In this document: piece after piece, positions 28,632 to 35,772 of the stretch
Position numbering within the stretch: position 1 is the first letter of the stretch
How the letters are laid out: each line of letters starts with the position of its first letter
Assembly: GCA_012520295.1 (NCBI GenBank)
Contig: JAAYOP010000118.1
Coordinates: forward strand, 1-45,660
Direction: 5' to 3'
Origin: Clostridiales bacterium
GTDB taxonomy: Bacteria > Bacillota > Clostridia > Oscillospirales > Oscillospiraceae
DNA: 45,660 bases
The notes under the pieces: model-generated
What the model saw: only the letters and a program-made list of their open reading frames with translations
What the model was told of the DNA's origin: nothing
Databases searched by the model: none
Made by a program: the position numbers and the translations under genes

Positions 28632-28660
28632 AGTATACCATATTTCCCTTTGATTTGAAA
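28632..28660 (-). promoter_or_regulatory. Candidate promoter of the U32 gene
   Basis: Minus-strand TTTCAA (28660-28655), a 17-nt spacer and TATACT (28637-28632). The -10 is strong and the -35 weak. It would give a leader of about 130 nt. Confidence 0.4.
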
Positions 28661-28740
28661 TATCTTAATCATTAAAATCTTTATCAGCTACAGATATAAC
28701 CTGCGGTTTAGCATGACTTGTAAATTAGTAATGTATACTC

Positions 28741-28866
28741 TGTAAAAAGAGCGAATTTGCGTTTTTGACGGGCAAAACAAGCCAGTTTTGCCCGTTTCAT
28801 ATGCATTGATTGACTGGATGAACAAATTTGCGGACAAACGCGGTAAATCCCTTCAGCAGGCATTGA
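28741..28866 (+). repeat. Dispersed intergenic repeat, copy B
   Basis: It contains the family core: an 11-bp perfect hairpin, ACGGGCAAAAC (28768-28778) with GTTTTGCCCGT (28785-28795), then TTTCATATGCATTGATTGAC and an end at TCAGCAGGCATT. The 5' arm is shorter than in C-E (only GAGCGAATTTGC). It lies between divergent genes, 30 nt upstream of the dnaD promoter, and is the one copy not 3' of a same-sense gene. Confidence 0.75.
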
Positions 28867-28895
28867 GCAAACAAGACACTTTTCGTTTTTGCTCG

Positions 28896-28924
28896 TTGCA
28901 GCTTTACATTTTTTTTGTTATACT
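28896..28924 (+). promoter_or_regulatory. Promoter of dnaD
   Basis: TTGCAG (28896-28901), a 17-nt spacer and TATACT (28919-28924), about 85 nt before the dnaD start codon. Confidence 0.6.
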
Positions 28925-29008
28925 GTCTTATACCAGAATTAAAGCATTTATGATGTGATTATTGCCACTTAAGATAAGCCGGGCAGGCAACGAGAAAGGA
29001 CGATTGGA

Positions 29009-29944
29009 TTGAAAGAGAAAAAATACGTTTTACCGCCGCCCGAAACAATAACAATCAGCGCCGAGGCAGCAAATAAGCTAATTGACAGTGCAAATCCCGC
29101 TGCCGCGCTTTTATATTTATACATACTGAAAAACGGCGGCACGCTTTCCTCGGAGCAGGCCGCGGCAGAGCTTAAGCTGGGAGACGGAATTTACCCGGCG
29201 ATGGCGGAGCTTAAAAAGCTGGGCCTTATTGCCAGTGAGCCGAAAACAATAACGGAGCGGGAGGACACGCCGCCGGAATACACTGCCGAAGATATAGAAA
29301 GATCCGTAGAAAGCGGGTCTTCTTTCAGGCCTCTCATTGAGGAACTCCAGCATATGCTGGGGAAAATACTGTCAGGAAATGAGCTGAAGATTTTTTATGG
29401 AATATACGACTATCTGGGGCTGCCCGCAGAGGTCATTGTTCTTCTGGTAAACCACTGCATTGAGAAACAGGCAGCCAGATACGGGGAGGGCAGAAAGCCC
29501 ACTGTCCGCATGATTGAAAGAGAAGCTTATGCCTGGGCCCGCAGGGAGATATTTTCACTGGAGATGGCGGAGGAGTATTTAAAGCACCTGGCAAAGATAT
29601 CGGATATGACGGAAAAAGTAAAAGAAGTGCTGAGAATCGGGAATAGAGCCCTTTCTCCCACCGAAGAGAAATACATTGCCTCATGGCTGGAGATGGGCTT
29701 TGACGCCGATGCGTTGGAAATTGCCTATGACCGAACTGTAATAAAAACAGGTGAGCTGACCTGGGCATATATGAACTCTATAGTAAAAAGCTGGAACTCA
29801 AAAGGACTGCGCACAGCTGCGGATATTCTCTCCAATGACAGCAGAACGCCCGGCCAGAGGAAAAAATCCGCGGACAGGCAGCCGGATAAAACCGAGCTGG
29901 AGCGCATGAAGAAATATTTGAAATCCCTGAAGGAAAGCAATTAG
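29009..29944 (+). CDS. dnaD: DnaD-like replication initiation/primosome protein
   Basis: A 311-residue protein with an N-terminal winged-helix region (about 15-75) and two DnaB_2/DnaD C-terminal domains (about 105-190 and 215-285). The second ends in the YxxxIxxxW motif (YMNSIVKSW) that contacts DNA. It recruits the helicase loader during replication initiation or restart. It starts at TTG 29009, with GAAAGGA 9 nt upstream. It forms an operon with the DnaI-like ATPase that follows. Confidence 0.9.
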   Translation: MKEKKYVLPPPETITISAEAANKLIDSANPAAALLYLYILKNGGTLSSEQAAAELKLGDGIYPAMAELKKLGLIASEPKTITEREDTPPEYTAEDIERSVESGSSFRPLIEELQHMLGKILSGNELKIFYGIYDYLGLPAEVIVLLVNHCIEKQAARYGEGRKPTVRMIEREAYAWARREIFSLEMAEEYLKHLAKISDMTEKVKEVLRIGNRALSPTEEKYIASWLEMGFDADALEIAYDRTVIKTGELTWAYMNSIVKSWNSKGLRTAADILSNDSRTPGQRKKSADRQPDKTELERMKKYLKSLKESN

Positions 29945-29984
29945 CAATAAAAAACCACAGGCATATGGTTTGGGGGAGATAAAC

Positions 29985-30983
29985 ATGTCGCTGGACGGTA
30001 GAATACTCGCAAGAGCAATGGACAGGCTGACAGACCGAAACAACAAGAGGGAAGCACGGACTGCCCGTCTGAGAGAAGAGGTATATAAAAGGCTGCCCCG
30101 GGTGGCCGATATTGACAAAGAGCTGACTCTTTCAATGATTGAGGCGGCTTCTGCTGCCCTGGAGGGAGGCTCGGATCCGGAAGAAGCTGTAAGAAAGGTG
30201 GCTGAAAAAAACCTTTCTCTGCAGGCTGAGAGAGCCGAGCTTATGGTGGCTGCCGGATTTCCTATGGACTGTCTTGACGATAAACCCCTGTGCAACACAT
30301 GCAGGGACAGGGGGTATGTAGGCTCAAAACCATGCCAATGCCTTATGGAGCTATACAGGGAAGAGCAGAGAAAGGAGCTCTCTCAGTTACTAAAGCTGGG
30401 TGAGGAAAACTTCGAAGCTTTCAATCTTGATTATTACAGCTCTGTCCCCGATCCCGGGACAGGGATTTCGCCCAGAGAGAACATGGAGCTTGTCTATGAA
30501 ACATGCCGTTTATATGCCGGAAAATTCGGCACAGGCAGCGGGAGCCTGTTTTTTACCGGGGCGCCGGGACTTGGAAAGACCTTTTTATCTGCCTGCATAG
30601 CAAGGGAAGTGGCGGAGAAAGGATATTCTGTGGTATATGACACTGCTCAGAGTGTCTTCTCCAGCTTTGAAGATGAGAAGTTTTCAAAAAACTATGAGCT
30701 TGAGGAAACACGCAGCGACATTGCCAGATATATGAACTGCGACCTTCTCATCCTGGATGATTTGGGAACGGAAATGACCACAGCTTTTACAATCAGCGCC
30801 CTGTATGATCTGGTTAATACCCGCCTTGCCGCAGGAAAGCAGACAATAATCAACTCAAATCTGGATATAGATGAAATAAGAAAAAGATACTCCCCCGCAA
30901 TAGCCTCCCGCCTGGAGGGAGAGTATCAGAAGCTGTCATTTTACGGCAGGGATATAAGGCTGATAAAAAAAGAAATATATTGA
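29985..30983 (+). CDS. DnaI/DnaC-like helicase loader ATPase
   Basis: A 332-residue AAA+ protein with an N-terminal helical domain, a zinc-binding CNTC...CQC cluster (C103, C106, C117, C119), Walker A GAPGLGKT (192-199) and Walker B LLILDDLGTE. This is the layout of Bacillus DnaI, which loads the replicative helicase. ATG 29985 is preferred because GGGGGAG lies 6 nt upstream; a TTG at 29970 overlaps that site. Pairing with dnaD argues against a transposon IstB origin. Confidence 0.9.
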   Translation: MSLDGRILARAMDRLTDRNNKREARTARLREEVYKRLPRVADIDKELTLSMIEAASAALEGGSDPEEAVRKVAEKNLSLQAERAELMVAAGFPMDCLDDKPLCNTCRDRGYVGSKPCQCLMELYREEQRKELSQLLKLGEENFEAFNLDYYSSVPDPGTGISPRENMELVYETCRLYAGKFGTGSGSLFFTGAPGLGKTFLSACIAREVAEKGYSVVYDTAQSVFSSFEDEKFSKNYELEETRSDIARYMNCDLLILDDLGTEMTTAFTISALYDLVNTRLAAGKQTIINSNLDIDEIRKRYSPAIASRLEGEYQKLSFYGRDIRLIKKEIY

Positions 30984-31023
30984 CTTATTGCAATATATTG
31001 ATTAGAATATTCTGAGAATACAA

Positions 31024-31117
31024 AAGGGGTGCTGGACGCTTGTCCGGCTGAGATGGGGCAAAACGCAGCTCCGAACCCACGAACCTGATCCGGGTAATGC
31101 CGGCGTAGGAAGCAAGA
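31024..31117 (+). ncRNA. TPP riboswitch (THI element)
   Basis: The conserved thi-box parts are present in order: GGGGTGC, GGCTGAGAT, then ACCC, GAACCTGATCCGGGTAATGCC and the closing GGCGTAGGAAGC. It senses thiamine pyrophosphate and precedes thiT, so it probably shuts off thiamine uptake when TPP is plentiful. Confidence 0.96.
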
Positions 31118-31123
31118 GAGATT

Positions 31124-31190
31124 AAAAGAGCTCATGCTCTTTTCGTACGCCGTGACGCAATTATTGTGCCGCGGCGTTTTCTGTTTCTGT
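31124..31190 (+). terminator. Expression platform of the TPP riboswitch
   Basis: An 8-bp hairpin AAAAGAGC/GCTCTTTT (31124-31143) is followed by a larger stem with ACGCCG (31147-31152) and CGGCGT (31172-31177), then TTTTCTGTTTCTG. The second stem is a good terminator. Which alternative pairing is switched by TPP was not resolved by eye. Confidence 0.65.
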
Positions 31191-31257
31191 ATGCGTTCAT
31201 ATCTGCAGGGTATATCCCGCTCCGGTTCGGAAATCTATATAATTCAGGAGGAGAGGT

Positions 31258-31815
31258 ATGAAAACACGGAAGGAAATTATCACACTCTGCTATGCCGCAG
31301 TAAGCGTGGCTATGTCTTTTGTTCTCAGCTTTGTAGAAATCCCCGTCGGATTTCAGGGAGGCTCTATTAACTTTGTCATGATACCCCTGATAGTTTTTGC
31401 CGTTTACAGGGGCGGGCTTATCTGGGGCTTGGGAGCCGGTGCGGTATTTGGCACACTGAAACTCCTGACAGGCTCTTCGGCCGTTACATGGGCCTCAATA
31501 CTGCTGGACTATACTTTTGCATACGCTGCGGTAGGCCTTGCGGGTATATTCAAAGGCAGGAAGTATGGCGGCATATTGGGAGCGCTGACCGGGTGCGTTG
31601 CGCGATTTGCAGTTCACTTTATAAGTGGTATCACAATATACGCGATAAACGCCCCTTCGGAAGTTCTGGGCATAACAACATCATCGGTTTTGCTTTTCTC
31701 ATTTCTATATAATATAGCCTATATGGGGCCCAACACCGTTGCGGCTGTTGTGCTCTCGCCGGTTTTGGGAGTCGCGGTTACAGGGTTCGGCAGCTCCGCC
31801 AGAAAAACAAGATGA
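31258..31815 (+). CDS. thiT: Thiamine ECF transporter substrate-binding protein ThiT
   Basis: A 185-residue, six-helix S-component of an energy-coupling-factor transporter. Family motifs include GGSINFVMIPL, ILLDYTFAYAAVG, HFISGITIY and YNIAYMGPN. It binds thiamine and uses a shared EcfAA'T module that must be encoded elsewhere. The TPP riboswitch upstream fixes the substrate. A strong GGAGGAGAGG lies just before ATG 31258. Confidence 0.95.
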   Translation: MKTRKEIITLCYAAVSVAMSFVLSFVEIPVGFQGGSINFVMIPLIVFAVYRGGLIWGLGAGAVFGTLKLLTGSSAVTWASILLDYTFAYAAVGLAGIFKGRKYGGILGALTGCVARFAVHFISGITIYAINAPSEVLGITTSSVLLFSFLYNIAYMGPNTVAAVVLSPVLGVAVTGFGSSARKTR

Positions 31816-31851
31816 TATTACTGCATTTTTATACCCCGTGACACAAAGTTG

Positions 31852-31881
31852 TTGACATTGCTTGCTAATATAGGGTAAAAT
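31852..31881 (+). promoter_or_regulatory. Promoter of the rpmH-jag operon
   Basis: A perfect TTGACA (31852-31857) and TAAAAT (31876-31881) are separated by 18 nt. A DNA inverted repeat, AAAATGGTGC/GCGCCATTTT (31877-31886 with 31911-31920), overlaps the -10. The transcript would begin with TCGGAAGC...GCTTCCGA (31888-31895 with 31921-31928), a leader hairpin. Confidence 0.65.
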
Positions 31882-32071
31882 GGTGCTTCGGAAGCAGATA
31901 AATGCTCCAAGCGCCATTTTGCTTCCGACATATGCCATGTATCACAAAGCCTGAAATTACATTATTAAGTATTATTTTTTTTTGTCATCGGATAAAATTT
32001 ATATGGGGCATGGCATGTTTTTTTGCAAACTACGGCATAGAGCCGTTGAGTATTTTTCAGGAGGTGTCACA

Positions 32072-32206
32072 ATGTTAAGAACCTATCAGCCAAAGAAGAA
32101 ACAGCGCTCAAGAGAGCATGGCTTCAGAAAGAGAATGTCCACAAAAAGCGGACGCAAAATTCTTGCTCGCAGAAGAGCAAAGGGACGCGCCAGATTATCG
32201 GCATAG
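32072..32206 (+). CDS. rpmH: 50S ribosomal protein L34
   Basis: A 44-residue, highly basic protein with the standard L34 sequence ([17 protein letters not shown], then [19 protein letters not shown]). ATG 32072 lies after AGGAGGTG (32060-32067). It heads the rpmH-rnpA-yidD-yidC-jag cluster. It normally lies next to dnaA and the replication origin, but here thiT is the left neighbour. Confidence 0.98.
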   Translation: MLRTYQPKKKQRSREHGFRKRMSTKSGRKILARRRAKGRARLSA

Positions 32207-32221
32207 AAACCGGGTTATAAA

Positions 32222-32569
32222 GTGAAATTTACAACATCCCTCAAAAAAAACCATGAATTTCGAAGAGTTTACGCAAGGGGAAAAAGCGTTGCCACTCCCC
32301 ATGTGGTGCTGTACTGCATTCGAAACAGAACACAAGCCAACAGGCTGGGTATTACGGTGGGAACAAAGATTGGCAAAGCTGTGAAGCGTAACCGGGTACG
32401 GCGACGGCTCAGAGAGATTTACAGGACAAATGAAGAAAGCTTCACAAAAGGATGGGACCTGGTGGCTGTGGCCAGAGTCAGAGCTGCCGATGCTACCTAT
32501 GAACGGATAAAGTCCGACTTTTTAAGGGCCTCGGACAAGCTTGGCATATTAAACAAGGGCGCCAGGTGA
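32222..32569 (+). CDS. rnpA: Ribonuclease P protein component
   Basis: A 115-residue basic protein that assists the RNase P RNA in tRNA 5' maturation. The RNR motif KRNRVRRRLREIYR is present. It starts at GTG 32222, 15 nt after rpmH; the ribosome site is weak, so translation is probably coupled. Confidence 0.96.
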   Translation: MKFTTSLKKNHEFRRVYARGKSVATPHVVLYCIRNRTQANRLGITVGTKIGKAVKRNRVRRRLREIYRTNEESFTKGWDLVAVARVRAADATYERIKSDFLRASDKLGILNKGAR

Positions 32570-32639
32570 TTGCCAAAGATTTAGCCCTTGCCTTTGTGCC
32601 TGCCTGCCGTTTAGGTGAGAGGGAAGCCGTTATTGATTT

Positions 32640-32849
32640 ATGAAAAAATTGCTGATAAAAGCGGTAAAATTTTACAGAAGGAATATTTCGCCGATATCAT
32701 CTCCAAAATGCAGATTCATACCCACATGCTCGTCATATGCTCTTGAGGCACTGGAGAAATACGGCGCACTCAAAGGCTCGTATCTGACACTCAGGAGAAT
32801 TTTAAAATGCCATCCCTTTCACAGGGGAGGTTACGACCCGGTTCCTTAA
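32640..32849 (+). CDS. yidD: Membrane protein insertion efficiency factor YidD
   Basis: A 69-residue amphipathic protein with the conserved [22 protein letters not shown] and [13 protein letters not shown]. It is thought to help YidC at the membrane. ATG 32640 lacks a close ribosome site (GAGAGGGA is about 20 nt upstream). The following 239-nt spacer to yidC is structured. Confidence 0.95.
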   Translation: MKKLLIKAVKFYRRNISPISSPKCRFIPTCSSYALEALEKYGALKGSYLTLRRILKCHPFHRGGYDPVP

Positions 32850-32882
32850 TTCCCAGGATTATACTGGCATAATCTAAAAACC

Positions 32883-33076
32883 CATTTCTCCGCCGGGGAT
32901 AATGAGTTTACATGGTTTGCGCAAAGCTTTCTTGCAGGTTGTTGCCGTCTGCCTGCTAAATACCGTTAAAGCAAAATAACAAGCCGGCATCCCGAATATT
33001 CGGTTTTCTTTCGTATGGGATGTATGACTATCTGGCGGAGAAATGAACGCTTGTACCCTATATAATACAAGCGTAG
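32883..33076 (+). promoter_or_regulatory. Structured spacer between yidD and yidC
   Basis: CATTTCTCCGCC (32883-32894) is perfectly complementary to GGCGGAGAAATG (33034-33045), closing a 139-nt domain. Inside are GCAGG/CCTGC, CATCCC/GGGATG and the palindrome CCGAATATTCGG. A further 9-bp stem, ACGCTTGTA/TACAAGCGT, around 33047-33075 contains TATAAT (33061-33066). It could be a leader RNA controlling yidC or a small RNA. Confidence 0.45.
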
Positions 33077-33088
33077 GTGGAGGTATAA

Positions 33089-34468
33089 ATGAGTATTATA
33101 ACAGTCCCGTTTTCGTGGCTGCTGATGTTCCTGTACAACCTGGTTAATAACTATGGTCTGGCAATCATACTGTTCGCTCTGGTAGTTAAGCTTATTTTAC
33201 TACCCTTTGGTATGAAGAGCAAGAAAAGCACAATGCGGATGAGTTTGATCGCACCTAAGCAAAAGGAACTCGAAAAAAAATATGGAAATGATAAAGTAAA
33301 ATATCAGGAAGAGCTTATGAAGCTCTACAAGGAGGAAAACATAAAGCCCCTTGGCGGATGCCTGTGGTCTCTGATACCCTTGCCCATCTTATTTGCACTC
33401 TACAGTGTTGTCAGACAGCCCTTTACAAAAATGATGGGACTTACCGTTGACCAGTGGACCTACCTGAAGACCAATATTCTTGAAGCAATGGGGCTGACGG
33501 CTCCGACAAATCTGACATATGAGCAGATTTATTATGCCCAGAGCATGCATGGCAGGTTTACCGAGGTCAGCCAGAGAATCAGTGAAAACGCCGAAACTAT
33601 TGCAAACACGGTGGGGAGCTTCAAGCTTACGGATATTGACTTCTCCTTTCTGGGTTTAAACCTCGGAGATACGCCCAATTTTAAGTTTTTCCTGGATGTA
33701 ACTGACTGGTCTCCGGCGGCAGTTTGGCCTGCCCTTGGTCTTTTCCTGATACCTCTAGTGTCGGCGGGGTTGTCAATTCTGGCAACAAAGCTGGGCCAGA
33801 AGGGAATGGGAACAACCTCCGAACAGAGCGGTATGAAGGGCTTTACCATTTTTATGCCAATTATGTCTCTGTGGATAGGCTTTATAATGCCTGCCGCTCT
33901 GGGCGTGTACTGGATTGCCAGCAGCCTGTTTGGAATACTTCAGGATATATGGCTGAACAGAAAATACGGCAGAGAGCTTGCAGCCGAGAGGGCCGCAAGA
34001 GAAGAGAAGAACAAGCGCATTGAGAAAGAGCGGGAGAAGAAAAAGCTTGAGACAGAGCGTTCAGGCAATGTCATAAATCCCAACACCAGCAGGCGAAAGA
34101 TGCAAAAGATTGAAAAGCAAACCCAGGAAAAGAGGTCTGCCGAGTGGCTTGCTGTCCAGGGAAAGAAAAAGAAGACTGAAAAAGAGAATCCTTCCCAGGT
34201 AGGAGACAGGCCTTATGCTCGCGGAAGAAATTATAAGCCTGATCGTTTTCAAAAGGGATATAATCCTGATGAGCAGGATCAAAACACCGGGGAAGGATCA
34301 GAAGGAACCGAAGACGAGGTACTTGAGCAGAAATCCCTGCCCATAAATGAAGATTATACTGGCCAAAGCGATGCCGAGGATTCTGGTGAAGCTTCCGAAG
34401 GAGCTTTTGGGAACGAAATAACCGATACGGAAATCACCGACGGAATCACTGATAAAACTGATGAATGA
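33089..34468 (+). CDS. yidC: YidC/Oxa1 membrane protein insertase with long charged tail
   Basis: A 459-residue insertase. About five membrane segments lie at 20-40, 88-108, 210-230, 252-270 and 271-287. The groove basic residue is K34 (VVKLILLPF) where Bacillus has Arg. There is an extended loop of about 95 residues (112-205) and a soluble tail of about 170 residues: basic at 291-390, then acidic Ser/Glu/Asp-rich at 391-459. The tail is longer than in typical Firmicutes YidC (about 260 residues in SpoIIIJ). The GGAGGT site is about 5 nt before ATG 33089. Confidence 0.93.
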   Translation: MSIITVPFSWLLMFLYNLVNNYGLAIILFALVVKLILLPFGMKSKKSTMRMSLIAPKQKELEKKYGNDKVKYQEELMKLYKEENIKPLGGCLWSLIPLPILFALYSVVRQPFTKMMGLTVDQWTYLKTNILEAMGLTAPTNLTYEQIYYAQSMHGRFTEVSQRISENAETIANTVGSFKLTDIDFSFLGLNLGDTPNFKFFLDVTDWSPAAVWPALGLFLIPLVSAGLSILATKLGQKGMGTTSEQSGMKGFTIFMPIMSLWIGFIMPAALGVYWIASSLFGILQDIWLNRKYGRELAAERAAREEKNKRIEKEREKKKLETERSGNVINPNTSRRKMQKIEKQTQEKRSAEWLAVQGKKKKTEKENPSQVGDRPYARGRNYKPDRFQKGYNPDEQDQNTGEGSEGTEDEVLEQKSLPINEDYTGQSDAEDSGEASEGAFGNEITDTEITDGITDKTDE

Positions 34469-34491
34469 GTCGGAAATAAGGAGAGTGCCTG

Positions 34492-35145
34492 ATGTATAAG
34501 TCAATAGAAGCAGTTGGCAAGACCGAAGAGGAAGCTATTGCTGCGGCTCTTGCTCAAATCGGCAAGGAAAGAGACGAGGTCTCCGTTGAGATACTGGAGA
34601 GATCCAAGTCTGGATTTTTAGGTATTGGCGCCTCACCTGCAAAAGTCAGAGTCAGCTATGAATGTGTTGAACCGGCAGTTGAACTGACAGAGAATTTCCT
34701 GAGGGGACTACTGGAGAAAATGGGCTCAAATGCTGTTCCAAAGGTAGAAATGACTCAGCCCGACCGAATAAATGTAGATATAACCGGTGAAAAGCTGGGA
34801 ATGCTTATTGGACGCAGGGGTGAAACCCTCGATGCCATACAGCATCTGACAAACGCCGTGGTAAACAGAGCATGTGAAACAAGAGTTCATATAAGCATCG
34901 ATGCGGAATCCTACAGAAGTAAAAGGGAGGATTCCCTGCAAAGACTGGCGGAAAAAGTAGCCGGAAAGGTTATAAAATACAAAAGAAACATGACACTGGA
35001 GCCTATGAACTCCTATGAAAGGCATATTATCCATACGGCTCTTCAGGATTATGAGGGAGTATCCACTTTCTCCACAGGGACAGAACCAAACCGGCGAATT
35101 GTCATTGCCTACGGCAATAAAGGAAGACGGTATTCGGGAAAATAA
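34492..35145 (+). CDS. jag: Jag/KhpB RNA-binding protein
   Basis: A 217-residue protein with an N-terminal Jag domain (about 1-55, SKSGFLGIG), a KH domain with GMLIGRRGETLDAIQ, and a C-terminal R3H domain (YERHIIH). It binds RNA and in other Firmicutes influences cell elongation. TAAGGAGA lies 9 nt before the start. It ends the yidC operon; mnmE and mnmG, usual next genes, are absent. Confidence 0.95.
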   Translation: MYKSIEAVGKTEEEAIAAALAQIGKERDEVSVEILERSKSGFLGIGASPAKVRVSYECVEPAVELTENFLRGLLEKMGSNAVPKVEMTQPDRINVDITGEKLGMLIGRRGETLDAIQHLTNAVVNRACETRVHISIDAESYRSKREDSLQRLAEKVAGKVIKYKRNMTLEPMNSYERHIIHTALQDYEGVSTFSTGTEPNRRIVIAYGNKGRRYSGK

Positions 35146-35231
35146 AAGAGAGCTCAACTCCCGAGCCTGACGCTGGGGTATATGCCCTTGTAATTGTATC
35201 TGCAAGTATATAAGGAAAACCGGCATAATAT

Positions 35232-35410
35232 AAAAATAATTTTCACTGAACAAATGCATTTGCGAGACGTATTTTCAAAAAAATCAAATTTGCTCTTTTG
35301 GGCGGGCAAAACAAACCTGTTTTGCCCGTTTCAGATACATTGATTAACTGCCTGGAGGGGTGGGCACACGCCGCAAATCCGTTGTTCAGCAGGTATTAAA
35401 ACAGCTTAAA
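35232..35410 (+). repeat. Dispersed intergenic repeat, copy C (most complete)
   Basis: It begins AAAAATAAT, carries the 5' arm (GAACAAATGCATTTGCGA), then CAAATTTGCTCTTT and the 11-bp central hairpin CGGGCAAAACA/TGTTTTGCCCG (35303-35313 with 35318-35328). TTTCAGATACATTGATTAAC, GGGCACACGCC and a 3' end at ACAGCTTAAA follow. Both ends match copy E. It fills most of the jag-acpP gap (35146-35461); no gene is visible there. Confidence 0.8.
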
Positions 35411-35461
35411 GCTAAAAACATATGAAATGGCTTATTATACGGCGGAAGGGGGAGAGAAAGC

Positions 35462-35692
35462 TTGGTATTTGAAAAAGTCAGAGAGATATTGGTCGCCCAG
35501 TTCGGAACGGGTGAGGACACAATAGACGAAAATACGGATATAGTAGATGATCTGGGAGCGGATTCTCTGGACCTGGTGGAATTGATGATGAGTCTTGAGG
35601 AAGAGTTTGGTGTTTTGATTACAGACGAAATGGTAAAGGAAATAAAAACCGTAGGTGAGCTTGCTAACCTTCTGGAAGAGAATATGGAATAA
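35462..35692 (+). CDS. acpP: Acyl carrier protein
   Basis: A 76-residue acidic four-helix protein with the phosphopantetheine attachment motif GADSLDLVELMM (Ser of DSL). It carries acyl chains in fatty-acid synthesis. It starts at TTG 35462 after GGAAGGGGGAGA. It stands alone, with a terminator after it and no fab genes adjacent, which is unusual. Confidence 0.95.
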   Translation: MVFEKVREILVAQFGTGEDTIDENTDIVDDLGADSLDLVELMMSLEEEFGVLITDEMVKEIKTVGELANLLEENME

Positions 35693-35708
35693 ACGCGAGT
35701 GATAATGC

Positions 35709-35737
35709 AAAAGGTGGCGAAAATCGCCACCTTTTTA
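35709..35737. terminator. Bidirectional terminator between acpP and the HD-GYP gene
   Basis: A 12-bp stem (35709-35720 with 35724-35735, AAA loop) is flanked by A and T runs on both sides, so it can serve both convergent genes. Confidence 0.9.
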
Positions 35738-35772
35738 TACTTCTTTTGATGTTTCAAAACAGAATAAATGAC

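Noticed and set aside
29985-30983. IS21-type IstB transposition helper
   Set aside because: The zinc-binding N-terminus, the pairing with dnaD and the absence of a transposase indicate a DnaI-type helicase loader.
31877-31928. H-type pseudoknot upstream of rpmH
   Set aside because: The two stems interleave, but the third loop would have zero length across a 10-bp stem, which is sterically impossible. The first stem overlaps the -10 box, so it is not transcribed from this promoter.
31816-32071. Replication origin next to rpmH
   Set aside because: No dnaA gene and no cluster of TTATCCACA-like boxes are present, only a promoter and inverted repeats.
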